Assembly (NCBI GenBank): GCA_022984795.1
Contig: JALIHJ010000023.1
Span: 224,150 to 288,149 of the forward strand
Origin: Fabrea salina
Lineage: Eukaryota; Ciliophora; Heterotrichea; Heterotrichida; Fabreidae
Direction: 5' to 3'
DNA length: 64,000 nt
The notes under the pieces are model-generated. The model was not told where the DNA came from, searched no databases, and saw nothing but the letters and a program-made list of their open reading frames with translations. How positions within the stretch are numbered: position 1 is the first letter of the stretch; every line of letters begins with the position of its first letter. Made by a program: the position numbers and the translations under genes. This document shows, piece after piece, positions 7,970-19,100 of the stretch.

Positions 7970-9403
7970 ATGGAGTCACAGGATAAGTTGGGAGTTAGTG
8001 AAGTTGTTTTTAACTACAACAAGCTTGCTATGGAGCATGTGTGGAACTCCAATACAGAGATGGCTCAGGACTTACTTGGAAGAGCTGAGTCCATACTCAA
8101 GAAAAACCAGTTGCCTGACTCCAACAGGCTTTGGCTTATTACGCTTAACAACTTAGCCACTTTGTATAAAAGGTCCAACTTGCCTAGAGTAGCTCTCAAA
8201 TACTTAGACAAGGCCCTGAACCACGACACTGCAGGCTCGGAAAACCTGATTAAGATTGCAGAGACTCACTTAAACATCTGTGCCTTGCGTTCTGAAATAG
8301 GGGAACACAAACTGGCACTTTCGCACTCAATAAAAGCCCTTAAGATCCTAAAGGCCAATTTTGAAAAAGAGCCTTCAGCTATAAACAGTTTAGCTATAGC
8401 ATACCACAACGCAGGTCTCGAAAGTCACTACTTAAACCAAACTCCACAGGCAGTTAAGTTCTTTAAAGAAGGTAAAGAGCTTGCTGCCCAGCACCTAGGA
8501 GAAAACCACCCACTCACACTCAACCTCAAAAACTACTACCAAAAGTTCAACTTGGATTCCAACCACAGGAAAAGCATCAACAACTCCCAAAAAGCAGTTA
8601 AGGTCAAAGCTTCCCAGTCAGCTTCCCCCAAACAAGAAGTTGAGTTGCCCCCACTTTCAGACGGGCCTCGTAAGAAAAGAGCCAAACCCAAAAACCAAAA
8701 AAGCTCAGTATACTCAAGCATTTGGCCCTCAAAAACAAGGTTCTTAACGGGCGAAAGACTGCAGCCTATGTTCTCAGTGCCTGTTAACAGGTACAAGAAA
8801 AAAAGAGTCCACCCTGTTAAGAAACTCATTAAAGAACTAGACGGAGTCCACCCCCGAGACACTCCTGAGTCTAAAGTCAAGTACAAAACTTACCAGAAAC
8901 AACTAGACACCCCCTTGCACCAAGTGCGTTCAATGGACACTCCTGAGTCTAAGGTTAAGTATAAACCCAGACAAGTAGACACTCCTCTGCGCCACAAAGC
9001 TGCTTCACTAATTCAGAAGTTCTGGAAAGCTTACAGAAAAAGGACTCCTTCCAAAAACAACATAACTGTAAAAAGCATAGACAGCCAAGAAGCTAAGCTT
9101 TACTTGAACAACTCAACTGGCAAAAAAAACAAAAGATACCAAAATTCCCCTAAAAAACCCAGAAAACTCAAACCTATTGAAGAGTCTGAACTGTACCTTA
9201 GAAAAGTTATTTTGATTCAGTCGTTCATCAGAAGGTACTTAGTTAGGAAGCGCTTCTCCAAAAAATACAACGCAGCTGTGATTATCCAGAAACACGTGAG
9301 GCGCTATACAACCAGAAAACTGTATTTAATCATTCGTGAAGCAATTATCTTCATACAGTCTCAGTTCAGAGAGTACCTTCATAGAAAACTAAAAAGTAAT
9401 TAA
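7970..9403 (+). CDS. TPR protein with C-terminal IQ motifs
   Basis: 477 residues from the ATG at 7970 (begins MESQDKLGVSE). Residues ~30-190 hold TPR-like helical pairs (ALKYLDKALNHD; ALSHSIKALKIL; AVKFFKEGKELA), recalling kinesin-light-chain-type repeats. A basic linker contains two copies of DTPESKVKYK at about 297 and 322. Four IQ-type calmodulin/centrin sites follow: IQKFWKAYRKR at ~346, IQSFIRRYLVRKR at ~415, IQKHVRRYTTRK at ~438 and IQSQFREYLHRK at ~460. This suggests a calcium-sensor-binding scaffold of the cortex or cilia. The stop overlaps the stop of the convergent NHL gene (TTAA, 9400-9403). Confidence 0.8.
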   Translation: MESQDKLGVSEVVFNYNKLAMEHVWNSNTEMAQDLLGRAESILKKNQLPDSNRLWLITLNNLATLYKRSNLPRVALKYLDKALNHDTAGSENLIKIAETHLNICALRSEIGEHKLALSHSIKALKILKANFEKEPSAINSLAIAYHNAGLESHYLNQTPQAVKFFKEGKELAAQHLGENHPLTLNLKNYYQKFNLDSNHRKSINNSQKAVKVKASQSASPKQEVELPPLSDGPRKKRAKPKNQKSSVYSSIWPSKTRFLTGERLQPMFSVPVNRYKKKRVHPVKKLIKELDGVHPRDTPESKVKYKTYQKQLDTPLHQVRSMDTPESKVKYKPRQVDTPLRHKAASLIQKFWKAYRKRTPSKNNITVKSIDSQEAKLYLNNSTGKKNKRYQNSPKKPRKLKPIEESELYLRKVILIQSFIRRYLVRKRFSKKYNAAVIIQKHVRRYTTRKLYLIIREAIIFIQSQFREYLHRKLKSN

Positions 9404-10233
9404 TCACTGGCAACTAAAGGGTGTGAACGCTGCCCACACAGAATATCGTGGTCCAGGCAGTTTTCAACCTGAGTTTCTTGGTGTATGTGCTCGCTGGGTT
9501 CTCCAGAGGTTTTAACCATGCTACTTACACAAACCATTTGTATCATCTGAGTGCCTAACTGGTTTTCAGACACGTTGTAGTAAGGCAGGGGAACGTAGGT
9601 GGAGTCTATTTCTTGGGCTCTTCTGCAAGCTCCGTTGAGCAGAGTCATTACTTGTTTGTTTTGCATGTCAATTAGTCGGACGTACTTGTTTCCTTCGTCT
9701 AGAACGTACATGTATCCCTGTGCATCTAAACCGATCAAAGAAGGAGATTTAAACCTTGCAGTTTGAAGGGGGCCGTCTTTGAAGCCTTGTTGTGTGCACT
9801 CTCCAGCGTACCTCCAGACTTCTTGTTTGTCTAAGTGAACTTCTCTGATGCAGTGGTTGCCTGAGTCAGAAACGTAGATTTTGTTTTGGAAGGTGCTTTG
9901 GTTAGTGTGTTCTTTGTAGAAAAACAGGGACTTAGGACTGTTGAACAAAGCGTTTAAAGCCGACCCATCCCTGTAGCCAGAGTAGTTAGGAGTCCCTGAC
10001 ACTCTGAAGAACTTAGCTCTTTTGGCTTCAGTGAACTCAACTGAGTTTAGGGTGTGTGAGTTCTGATCTGCAGTCCAGAAGTTGCCAACTTCGTCAACAT
10101 GGTGTCCGAAACTCCAGTAAAAGCCCCTACTTGAACTTGAGTTGGCGTTGAAGTCTTTGTAAAAAGACCCGTAGTACCCTGGAATCTCGTAGTTGGACCC
10201 TTTTACAATACAAATAAGTGCTAACAAAATCAT
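9400..10233 (-). CDS. Secreted NHL-repeat protein
   Basis: 277 residues from the ATG at 10233. The N-terminus (MILLALICIVKG) is a short signal-peptide-like segment. NHL-type β-propeller units follow: KSLFFYK...KIYVSDSGNHCIREV at ~100-135 and SLIGLDAQGYMYVLDEGNKYVRLID at ~165-195, with an ALNALFNSP segment between repeats. The Cys-containing tail is unrecognised. Likely extracellular or lumenal; ligand unknown. Its start codon overlaps, on the opposite strand, the start codon of the RCC1 gene (CATG at 10231-10234), and its stop overlaps that of the TPR/IQ gene. Confidence 0.75.
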   Translation of the reverse strand: MILLALICIVKGSNYEIPGYYGSFYKDFNANSSSSRGFYWSFGHHVDEVGNFWTADQNSHTLNSVEFTEAKRAKFFRVSGTPNYSGYRDGSALNALFNSPKSLFFYKEHTNQSTFQNKIYVSDSGNHCIREVHLDKQEVWRYAGECTQQGFKDGPLQTARFKSPSLIGLDAQGYMYVLDEGNKYVRLIDMQNKQVMTLLNGACRRAQEIDSTYVPLPYYNVSENQLGTQMIQMVCVSSMVKTSGEPSEHIHQETQVENCLDHDILCGQRSHPLVASD

Positions 10234-10234
10234 G
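10231..10234. promoter_or_regulatory. Overlapping divergent start codons (CATG)
   Basis: CAT on the + strand is the ATG of the NHL gene (-) and bases 10232-10234 are the ATG of the RCC1 gene (+). There is no intergenic DNA at all if both starts are right. Confidence 0.6.
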
Positions 10235-11443
10235 GACAAATCAATTATAAAGCTCTACAATATATGCTCACGAGGAGTTAACTTTTTTGGTCAACTAGGA
10301 CTATCCAACAACTACCAGTCCACACAGAAGTTCACAGAGATTCCTTCGCTCCAAAAGTGCGAAGCCAAAAGCATCCATGCAAGTTGGACCCAGTCGCTTT
10401 GTTTGCTGGATGACAACAGGTTGCTGATTTGGGGGTGGCCTTTAGACGTGCGCTCACAAATGCAAGTTCTTTGGATGCTTAAAGACTACACAAAACTAGC
10501 TAAGTTCATACAGCGCTACTCACCCTTTCCTTGGATAAGTCTTAGAGAAGGCACTGACTTTCCACAGCAAGAAACAGAGCCTCCTGGACACTTAAGAAAG
10601 GTAAGTGTTGGAGGGGCTTTTGTTCTAGCTTGCGACACTGAAGGAAGGGCTTACGCCTGGGGCGACAACCACAGAGGCCAGTGCGGCTCTGGAGACTCCA
10701 GATACAGACTAGAACCTAACCTTGTGCACTCTTTGCTAGACGAATTAATAGTTGATGTAAAGGCAGGGTACCAGCACTCGCTTTTCTTAGGAAGTGACGG
10801 AAGTGTGCACGGGTGTGGAAGGTGCACTCACTATGCTTACTCAAGTCCGCCGATTTCTAACATATCAAGCCACGGGTTCTCTACAGCAACTATAAAAGTG
10901 CCTGTGGACGGAGTGACTAAAATAGCAGGTGGAAACAACTTTTCAGTTTTTTTGAGAGAAGACGGAAACGTTTTTGCAGTTGGGAAAAACGAATACGGGC
11001 AGTGCGGCCAGGTAAGCACTACTGAAGTGGTGGAGTTCCCTGAAATGATTTACTTCCCTGAAAAAGTAGTTGATGTGGTTTCAGGAACCAAACACACACT
11101 AGCTTTGGGACAGAGTGGGCAGTTGTATGGGTTCGGTTACAGAATGCACGGACAGATAGACGGCTACAGAAGAGGGATCTACCAAGAACAGTGCAGCCCA
11201 ATTCCCATAAAGATTCCTTCGCAACACAAGGTCAAAAAAGTGTTTGCAGGTTTCGACAGGTCAGCTGTAATTCTGGAAAACGGGGAAGTTTGGGTCTGGG
11301 GAGGAGACGACTTCAGTTACCTAGACGGAGAGTACTACGAAAAGATGACACTTATAAACAACGACCTTCCGAACCCCTTGGACCAGGTAGAAGAAGTAGC
11401 TTTAGGGTTCATGCATACACTAGTGATGACTTCTTGTTCCTAA
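10232..11443 (+). CDS. RCC1-repeat β-propeller protein
   Basis: 403 residues from the ATG at 10232. RCC1-type repeats are visible: GVNFFGQLGLSNN at ~13, YAWGDNHRGQCGSGD at ~146, VFAVGKNEYGQCGQ at ~248, LYGFGYRMHGQIDG at ~300 and VWVWGGDDFSYLDG at ~354, each preceded by a V..V..G..H/F motif (VDVKAGYQHSLFL, VDVVSGTKHTLAL). Such propellers serve as nucleotide exchange factors or E3/kinase adaptors; no extra domain is present, so a role is not assignable. The start codon overlaps that of the NHL gene. Confidence 0.85.
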   Translation: MDKSIIKLYNICSRGVNFFGQLGLSNNYQSTQKFTEIPSLQKCEAKSIHASWTQSLCLLDDNRLLIWGWPLDVRSQMQVLWMLKDYTKLAKFIQRYSPFPWISLREGTDFPQQETEPPGHLRKVSVGGAFVLACDTEGRAYAWGDNHRGQCGSGDSRYRLEPNLVHSLLDELIVDVKAGYQHSLFLGSDGSVHGCGRCTHYAYSSPPISNISSHGFSTATIKVPVDGVTKIAGGNNFSVFLREDGNVFAVGKNEYGQCGQVSTTEVVEFPEMIYFPEKVVDVVSGTKHTLALGQSGQLYGFGYRMHGQIDGYRRGIYQEQCSPIPIKIPSQHKVKKVFAGFDRSAVILENGEVWVWGGDDFSYLDGEYYEKMTLINNDLPNPLDQVEEVALGFMHTLVMTSCS

Positions 11444-11448
11444 TAATA

Positions 11449-13131
11449 ATGGGTAAATGCATCTCAAAAAAGGAGCAGACTTTTGAAATAGACTCTATTG
11501 ACTTGATTATGAGGAAGTGTGGTAGGGTGCTTAAACTCAGGAACGAAGAAGTCAAAAGACTAAGACTGAGGCAAAGAATCCACTTCCCAGAAGACTCTGC
11601 TATAGGGAGACTTGACGACGCGAGCTTAATAGTGTGTGGAGGTTCTGAAGGCAGTGAGTACACTAAGTGCGCTTACAGAGTTTACTGCACTCAGGGTGAT
11701 GTTGAGAGACTCTGTGACTTGCCTTTTGGAGTTGAGTTAGGGAACTTGTACCCAAAAGGAAACTGGGTATACTTGGTAGGTGGCCTTTCAAAGACTTACG
11801 GAGGAGTTCCTTTAACTAGGTTTAACCTTGAAGAGAACTACTGGGAAGTATTCCACGAAGACTTCAATAAAGACCAGATAAAGTGTGAGGAACTTGTTTT
11901 AAGCGACCTGGTCTGCGCAGGAACTGCCATGGTTGAAGGCAGTGTTTACTTAGTTGGGGGGAAATTTTCCAGAAAACAAACTTTCAGTAAACAGATTTTT
12001 AAAGTAGACTTAGAAAACTTCAAAATGACTCCAGTAGAAGTGGAACTGCCGTTTGAGATCTCCTCGCCAATATGCGGAGTAGTTCAAAAAAGTATTATTA
12101 TAGTTGGGGGAGTAACTGACAATATTCCTAACGGACAACCTTTGAGACTGAAGTTCCTTCCTAAGCCAAGTTTAAAGCTTCTCAAAAGAAACAGCACTGT
12201 GCTTAGTTGCAACTACCCTCCAATCACTAGTGCTTCAAGAGTTATCTTTGTTTCACTCCCAACCATAGAAGTCTTTGACGCAGAGCTCAACAAGTGGCTG
12301 CTTCCCAACCAATTCATCAGAAGGAAAATCAAAGCCTGTTCAAAAAGAGAACCCAGTATAATACAGAGATCCCCAGACTACAGAATCAACGAAGAAGCTG
12401 AACAAGAACTTCCAGACACCAAACAAATTGTTGTCGAAAGCGCTGAAGACTCCAACGATAAAGGCCACCAACAAGTTACAAGTCCTTTCAGCAACATCTC
12501 CAGCATACCTCCCAAAAATCCACAGTTAGAAGTAAACCCTGAAAGCAGCCAAGAATCCCAAGCCAGTGTCAGAAACTATTGGACTGACTACTCAAGTAGC
12601 TCTGAAAGCATCCTAGTAATGGACAGGTATACCAGTCCTTCAGAAACGAGCTGCGATCATAACCTAGCTGAGCCTAGCAACTTCACAGACAACTATTTGT
12701 TTGCAGAGAACCCTTTATACAAAGGGTCCAAAAGCACCAACAAGCTTCTAGAAAACTCTAGAGAAAACAGCTTTTGCAAAACTGAAGACCTGATAAAACT
12801 AGTAGACTTGGTGGCTGAGTCTTTTAACATCCCTCCTCTTCCAACTAGTTCAATAGACCAGTTATTCAACGACTTGGAGATCAAAGACCAAGTTAGTGCT
12901 TCGGACCTAAAAACTATCCTTGGCAGTTTACTTCAAGAAACCACTTACTCTTTAAAGGACTCAATAAACCTTTTGCACAGATTTCACGAAGCTTTAAACA
13001 AGCCAGAACTAGAAGACCAAGATTTAAACAGTATTTTGGAACCCTACAGAACTGGAACTGCACTTAAGAAGGATAAATGCATCGAACTGATTACTAAGGC
13101 AGTAGAGTTTGTAACTGCTAAGTATAATTAA
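11449..13131 (+). CDS. Kelch-type protein with myristoylation-like N-terminus
   Basis: 560 residues from the ATG at 11449, five bases after the previous stop. The N-terminus MGKCISKK fits dual lipidation (Gly2 myristoylation, Cys4 palmitoylation). Kelch-like blades with GG pairs occur at ~68 (IVCGGSEG), ~107 (YLVGGLSKTYGG), ~167 (YLVGGKFSR) and ~218 (IIVGGVTD). From ~300 the chain is Ser/Glu-rich and probably disordered; the last 120 residues are helical (ASDLKTILGSLLQET). A membrane-tethered scaffold is the likely role. The stop overlaps the stop of the giant convergent gene (TTAA at 13128-13131). Confidence 0.75.
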   Translation: MGKCISKKEQTFEIDSIDLIMRKCGRVLKLRNEEVKRLRLRQRIHFPEDSAIGRLDDASLIVCGGSEGSEYTKCAYRVYCTQGDVERLCDLPFGVELGNLYPKGNWVYLVGGLSKTYGGVPLTRFNLEENYWEVFHEDFNKDQIKCEELVLSDLVCAGTAMVEGSVYLVGGKFSRKQTFSKQIFKVDLENFKMTPVEVELPFEISSPICGVVQKSIIIVGGVTDNIPNGQPLRLKFLPKPSLKLLKRNSTVLSCNYPPITSASRVIFVSLPTIEVFDAELNKWLLPNQFIRRKIKACSKREPSIIQRSPDYRINEEAEQELPDTKQIVVESAEDSNDKGHQQVTSPFSNISSIPPKNPQLEVNPESSQESQASVRNYWTDYSSSSESILVMDRYTSPSETSCDHNLAEPSNFTDNYLFAENPLYKGSKSTNKLLENSRENSFCKTEDLIKLVDLVAESFNIPPLPTSSIDQLFNDLEIKDQVSASDLKTILGSLLQETTYSLKDSINLLHRFHEALNKPELEDQDLNSILEPYRTGTALKKDKCIELITKAVEFVTAKYN

Positions 13132-16100
13132 TCAGTATGTTTAGACGCTAGAGAAGAACTCACTCTTCCGTAAGAGCCTATTGCTGGCAGTAGGTCTGAC
13201 TCAGGTCTTTTGGCTTCGCGACTGTGGGTGGCCTTGAAGGACCTGAACTCGTCCAGTAAGTCGTAGTACCTTTGTTTCCAGAGGTGCTCCATAGAAGCAG
13301 GGTCTTGTTCGACGCCTTTAAGTTCTTCTTTAAACATGTTGAGTTGGTCAAAGGCTTCAGTTTTAAGTTTCTTTTCTTGTTTAAGTTGTTTTTTGAGTAG
13401 TTGCATTTGCTTGTTGAACTGGGTGTACTGACTCCTGTACTGTTCAGCTGCGTCTAGTTCGCAAGCTTTTAGCTGGTGGAGTTGTTTGTTTTGTTGGTAA
13501 AGTTGACCGAGGAGCCGAGTGTTGTCTATGAACTCTACTTTTTGGAACTCTTTGTTTCTTTTTTCGAGTTCAGCGAGTCGTTTGCCTTTGGTAGCTTTGT
13601 ACTGTTGGAGTCTTAGTCGTTGGTTGTTCATTTCTTCTATTTGGGACTGGAGTTTGTCTGCAAGTTTCTCAGCTGAGGCTAAGGCTTGTTGGGTGTAAGA
13701 AAGTTCTTGTTTAAGTAAGGCTTCTCTTCTCTGGGACTCGTTCAACTGCTCCCACAAGTACTGGTTGGAACTTAGCTGACTCCTAAGGTCTTTGATTTTG
13801 TTGTCAAACTTTTGCTTCATTTTGAACCGGGCCCACTGGTGCAAGGTGCGCATCTTTCTGATGGTTTCTTGGTGGAGCATAATGTCGTTATCGTACTTTT
13901 CTTGAATAGACTTGTTTTCTTCGTCAAGTAACTGAGTTATTTGTTTCCTGGCGACTTTAGAAGAAGCTCTTTGGAACTCTGATATGCCTTCAGTTTTATT
14001 GGAGTCAATGTCTGACTTCAGTTGCTGGGAAACTTCTTGTCTGAAGCTTTTAAAGTTAGCTTTGATGTTAGAGAGTTCTAGGTCTTTTTTTTCCATTTCT
14101 TCTCTGAACTCTGCGTAAACGTACTGCCTCATCTGATTTTCGAGTTGACTGATGTGGCTTTTGATTTCGTGGAGTTGGCGGTGAGCAATGTCCAGTTCAA
14201 ATATTAGTTGGTTCCCTTTTTGGGACAGTTGTGCGTTTACTAAGCTTTCAATGTTGTTCTTCATAGTATCGACTGACTTTTTAAGGTCCCTGGTTTCTTT
14301 TTCTTTGTGCTTGAGTTGGCTCTGCAGGTGCTCGATTTCAAGCTGGTAGGACTCTTCGCGGAGTCTTACCTCCGACTCTGCGTAGCGCATTATTTGTTCA
14401 GCAAACCTTTTGGTGAGTTGAGTAAGGTCTTTTATAGAAAACACCAGTGACTTCCCACTTGTAGGTGACTCCACTATTGTACAGCGGTTTCTTAAAGTGT
14501 TTAAATAGTTGTGGAGAACTCCGATTTTGCGAGTTACGTCGCTGTAGTTGTTGTCGAAGTTGCAACTAAAGTCTTCTTTAACTCCATACTGTTCTCCAGT
14601 TCTTTTGGAAGCTTCACTTAAGTTCTGGATTTCTTTAGTCAAGAACTTAACCGCACACTCACTCAGCATGTTTTGGAAGTACTCACGTGAAACCTTCAAC
14701 TCGTTGGTGAGTTTGGATATTTCTCTTTCGGCGTAGTTTCCTGAAACTGTGGTTGACTTCCACTCCAAAACGTCTCTGTACTCGTAAGAAAGTTTCTCGT
14801 ACAAAGAAGGGTCAGTCACTATATCGTCTCCAGTTTTGCACACAAACAAAGCGTACTTGAGTTTCCAACACTCCAGTTCTAGTTTTAAAAAGCTCAGCAG
14901 TGCCTCAACTGACTCGTAGGGTTGTCCTTTGAGCCTTTTGGCAGTTATGTACTGCTCGAGACGCATTTTCAAAGCAGTGTGCGAGGACATTGCGTGTCCT
15001 CTTTCAGAGTCTTCGATGTCAAAGAGTCCCCAACTCAACTCTTCTAAGTTGCTTCCTTGCACAAACGACTTTTTGCTCTCCAGAGTCCCCATTACGCTTT
15101 CGAGCAGCTCAATAGGCTGGCAAGTAGGTTTTGACTCCAGCACTGACAAAGGTTTGTCCTTCAGTGTGGTTGTTTTGCGTGAAAACCTGCACAAGTAAGT
15201 TAAGAAATTCAGGATCTTTCTGGCAACAGCTTGTTTGTCGTTCATAACTGAATTGTGCAGTAAGTGGAACAAGTAAGCAACTAAGGACTGGAAGCACTTG
15301 AAAGACTTCATAGTTAAGTAAGCAATGTGCTTGTGTTCGTGGACTTCTGCTATTTCGGATGAAAGCGAGTCAAACATGCCCAGGGCTCTTTTGATGCTTT
15401 CCATAAGGCCGTACCTTGGAGAGTTTACCTCCAGCATCTGGTCAACTACTCTGTGCGAAAACTCTTGTTGGTCGGTTGGTTCTTTTTCCCAGAAGTTGTT
15501 TCCTTCTAGCGTTTGGTCGAACAAATCCATAGCTGTGAACCTGTCCTGAGACAAAAAGCTGTTAAAGACCTTAATCTGGAAGATCCTCTGAATAGAAATA
15601 AGGCACTCAAGGGTGCTTTTTATCTGGGAGGCAAAGTTCCAAGAGTTCTTGATAAGCAGGTTGGAAGGGGTTGTAGAAGGAGGTTCTTTGGGGGCTTTAA
15701 GTTTTTTTTTGACGACTTCGGGAGTTTCTGCACTTAGGAAAGGTTCCCAGTTTTTCCACTTTTGTTTGTCTTGGTCTGAAAGAACCTGTATTTCTAGGAT
15801 ATCTTCAGTGCTGGGCAAATACTTTATGTTTTTAATGATTCCGTTTTCATCCACCAGCACCTGGTGCTCTTGGGAGTCGAAGTAGTTGCTGAACTCTTCT
15901 CGGGGAAGAATCCTCAGAGTGCTGCGGAACTCCCTGAGTACTTTGATTGTTTGGATTTTGATAGCGTAGTGGTAAGTTTCTCTAAGGATTTCTCTGCAGT
16001 ACCCGTCCACTACCCTTGCTCTTAAGTTGCGCATTATCAAAGGAAGCATTGGACTTTCCCTCAGTACGTTTTTGTACTTTCCGAGTATTCTTTTATAAGC

Positions 16101-19100
16101 TTCTTCTAAGTTTGGTCTGTGGTTCATTTTTTTGTCTTTGAGGCTGAAGTAGTGCTTTCCTGCATCCATGACTATCCTTGACTGCAGTCTTTTCTTTTCG
16201 TTGTCAGCTTTGTCAGGTTTGAGTCCGTCACCTTTGCGTCCTAGGATGTTTGACCAGACTGCAGTGCTTTTTCTAGGAACGTACTCTTTAGTTTCAGCTA
16301 ACTCGATTTCTACAAGTTGTCTGTGCCACTTGTCCATGGCGTTTTGGTTTACCTGGACTCCTATTCTTAGCAAGTGGGTGTGCATCACCTGGTACTGAGT
16401 AATGGCTTTGAGCTCAACTAACCCTGCTGGAAGTATCAGTGACCTTAAACTTCTTTCGTTAGCCAAGTGGAAGTTGGCTTTTAAATAAGGGTCGAACTCA
16501 AAAGCCTGCAGCCAGAAGTTGGACTTGAGTCCAGGTCCTTCGTCTACTTCGTACTTGTTTCTTACGTTCATGTTCCAGTTGGCGGCTTCTAAGTTTGTGA
16601 CTTGTTTCTTCATTTCTTTGGACTGGCTTCTGTAAATACTTTCTAGAAAGTTAGTTTCTTCAAGAGCTTTCTCCAAGTTTTTTCTGTAGTCCCAGGCCCT
16701 AACATAGTTACAAACTAATTGCAACTCACTAGGAGTGTCAACTTCTATTTTGCCAGCAGAGCCCTCAAACAGTTCAGGCGGAAACACTGGAATTAGTGGA
16801 TGCTCTCCAGTTTTAACTTCTCTTGACAAGTGATTAGTAGTGTTCATTCCAATCACTGGGTTGTCCAGCAACACTCCTAACTCAAACTCAGTTTCTGGAG
16901 AGCACTGAGTTGCTCTCCAGTGGTCGTTGGCTGTTTCCCAAAGTGCCTTTTCCATACAAGACAGCTCCAAAACGTTAGAAGTCTCGTGGATGTTTTTAAG
17001 TTCTTCTAGAGTTTTGTAGATGTTTTGTGGCACTTTGGAAATCAAGGGAATGCTTTGAATGAACTCAAAGGGGTTTTTTTTGACTTTGTGGTGGTTTGCA
17101 AGAACTTGTTGATCCAAAATAGCCTTTAACAAATTAGTTTGGGACTTAAGTGCCTCAACGTGGGCCCAGTAACTCTGAGTGAAGTAGGAACCTTTTAAGT
17201 AGAGTCTAGGACGCAGAGCCATTAAGTCAGTGACTTGCTGGGCTACCAGAGTTTGTTCTGACTTTTGAATAGCGTGTTCGTAAAACTCCATATAAAGCAG
17301 TACAAGTTTGAGTTTGGCTTCTTGGAAGTTAGCTTCTTCCTGAAGCAACTCAGAAGTTAGTAGGTCGCGGTCAATGGCTTGGTAGCTTTCGCCTTCGTCT
17401 TCACACCAACTTTCGTATTTTTCAATGTAGAAACTGCCTAGTTTCATAAGTTCTTCTTTGAGTTCGTTGTAGTCTTCTTCAGCACACGAGTAAAACACAA
17501 ACTGGCCTGTTTCGTCCCTGACGTAGTAAGTTCCTTCAAAAGTTTCTATTTTGTCTTGTCTTCCGTACAAAAAAGGTTTGTTGCTAGGAAGGTAGTTAGC
17601 AAGGGGCAAGTCAATATTGGGCAGCACAGGGTTTAAGTGGACTGACTCAGAGTTGTTGTGGTCTGAGTTTTCAAGGTTAAGTTCTTCTCTAGAACTCAAG
17701 TCACTTATATCAAAAGCCAGTCGTCTCTGGATGCTTCTGAAGACATTCAGGACCTCGAGTAACTTTTGTTTCATGTTTCGGTTTTTAAGTAGTTTCAGAG
17801 TGAAAAAAGCCTTGATAGACTGAGGAGCTAAGTCTACTTTTTCTTGCTCTATTTTTTCTTTAGACAAGCTTTCTTCAACTAGCAAAGCACTGAAGAACTT
17901 TTTCCGCATGTCAGTGTTCGACATTCCAATCTCAGTTTTAAGTGCTGCTTTGTGAGTGGCTTTTTCGGCGTAGGAAGTAGACAACTCTTCTAGGATCCTG
18001 TTGATCGTAGGCAAGTCTTGCACGTCTAAGAGTTCAAAGGACTTCCTTAACAAAGTGTCAGCTCTTTGCAACTCTTCACACTCAGAATACTGTTTCCTCT
18101 GCCACTCAGCAATTTCAGGTTTGAGTCTGAGCACTCCTAACCAGTCAGGCTTTTTCACACAGACAGTTTCAGGGTTTCTTCTAGGAATCTGGGGAGCTTT
18201 CTCGTTGACAGAAGTTTTGGCATTGGAGAGTTTGTGGACTCTCAGAGCTTGCAAGTTAGCAGTTCTGATGGAAGCTTTTTTCTTTTCGTCTTCTATGTCG
18301 TAGGGTTGCCAGTCAAGTTTTTGCTTTTGGAGTTCAAACTGCTCAGGAAGCATATGAGTTACTTGGTAAGTAAGTGAATGCCCGTCGTCAAGTTGCAAGT
18401 CCCCTGTTAGTCCGAAGTCTTTGGTTTCGATCTCAAGCAAGCCTTGGAGTTGCTTGGTGCTCGTGATCAACAGAGGAGGAGTGTCTATTTCGTCTTTGTA
18501 GGAGTTCAGGAGTTGTTCGTTTAGGTTCAAGTGTTCCTCTGCAAAGGTGGAGTGCACTGCTTTGGCTCTTCTCATGATTTCTTGTTGTCTTTTGATGTTG
18601 CGCAGGTTAACGTTGGTGATCACGTTTACTTCTATTTTTTGTTTGCCTATTTCTTCGTTGCCAGTAACTACTTTCATTCTTTCGATACTGAGTTGTTTGA
18701 GACCGCACAGGATTTCAAGGGCTTTTTTCCAAACGTCGAACCTTTCGGACACCCAAATCCACTTAGTTCTTAAAAGGAACTTTTTAACCAGGCGTTTGTT
18801 GTTTAGGTTCTGGACTTTGGTCTGCAGGTAGTCATGAATGTCATCTTTTGAAATGTTTGAGTAAGAAACAGCTGGTGACTCTTCGAAAAGCAAAGTGTTG
18901 TCTTTGGTAGTGGGGTGTGGCCTTTCGGCATTTCCTGGAAAGTCTTCGTCGTACCTGAGTCTTTCGATTCTAGCTAAGTGTTTGTCAAGTGTTTCGTGCA
19001 GGTTTTTTAACTGCTCGTTTAACTCAGCAACTGGCAAGCTTTTTGAAACCTGTGACAGATAAGACCACTTAAGTAGGATCTTGAACTTGCGTTGCTGCGC

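Noticed and set aside
11191-11448. 5' extension of the Kelch gene
   Set aside because: It overlaps the RCC1 coding region in another frame; ATG 11449 with MGKC fits better.
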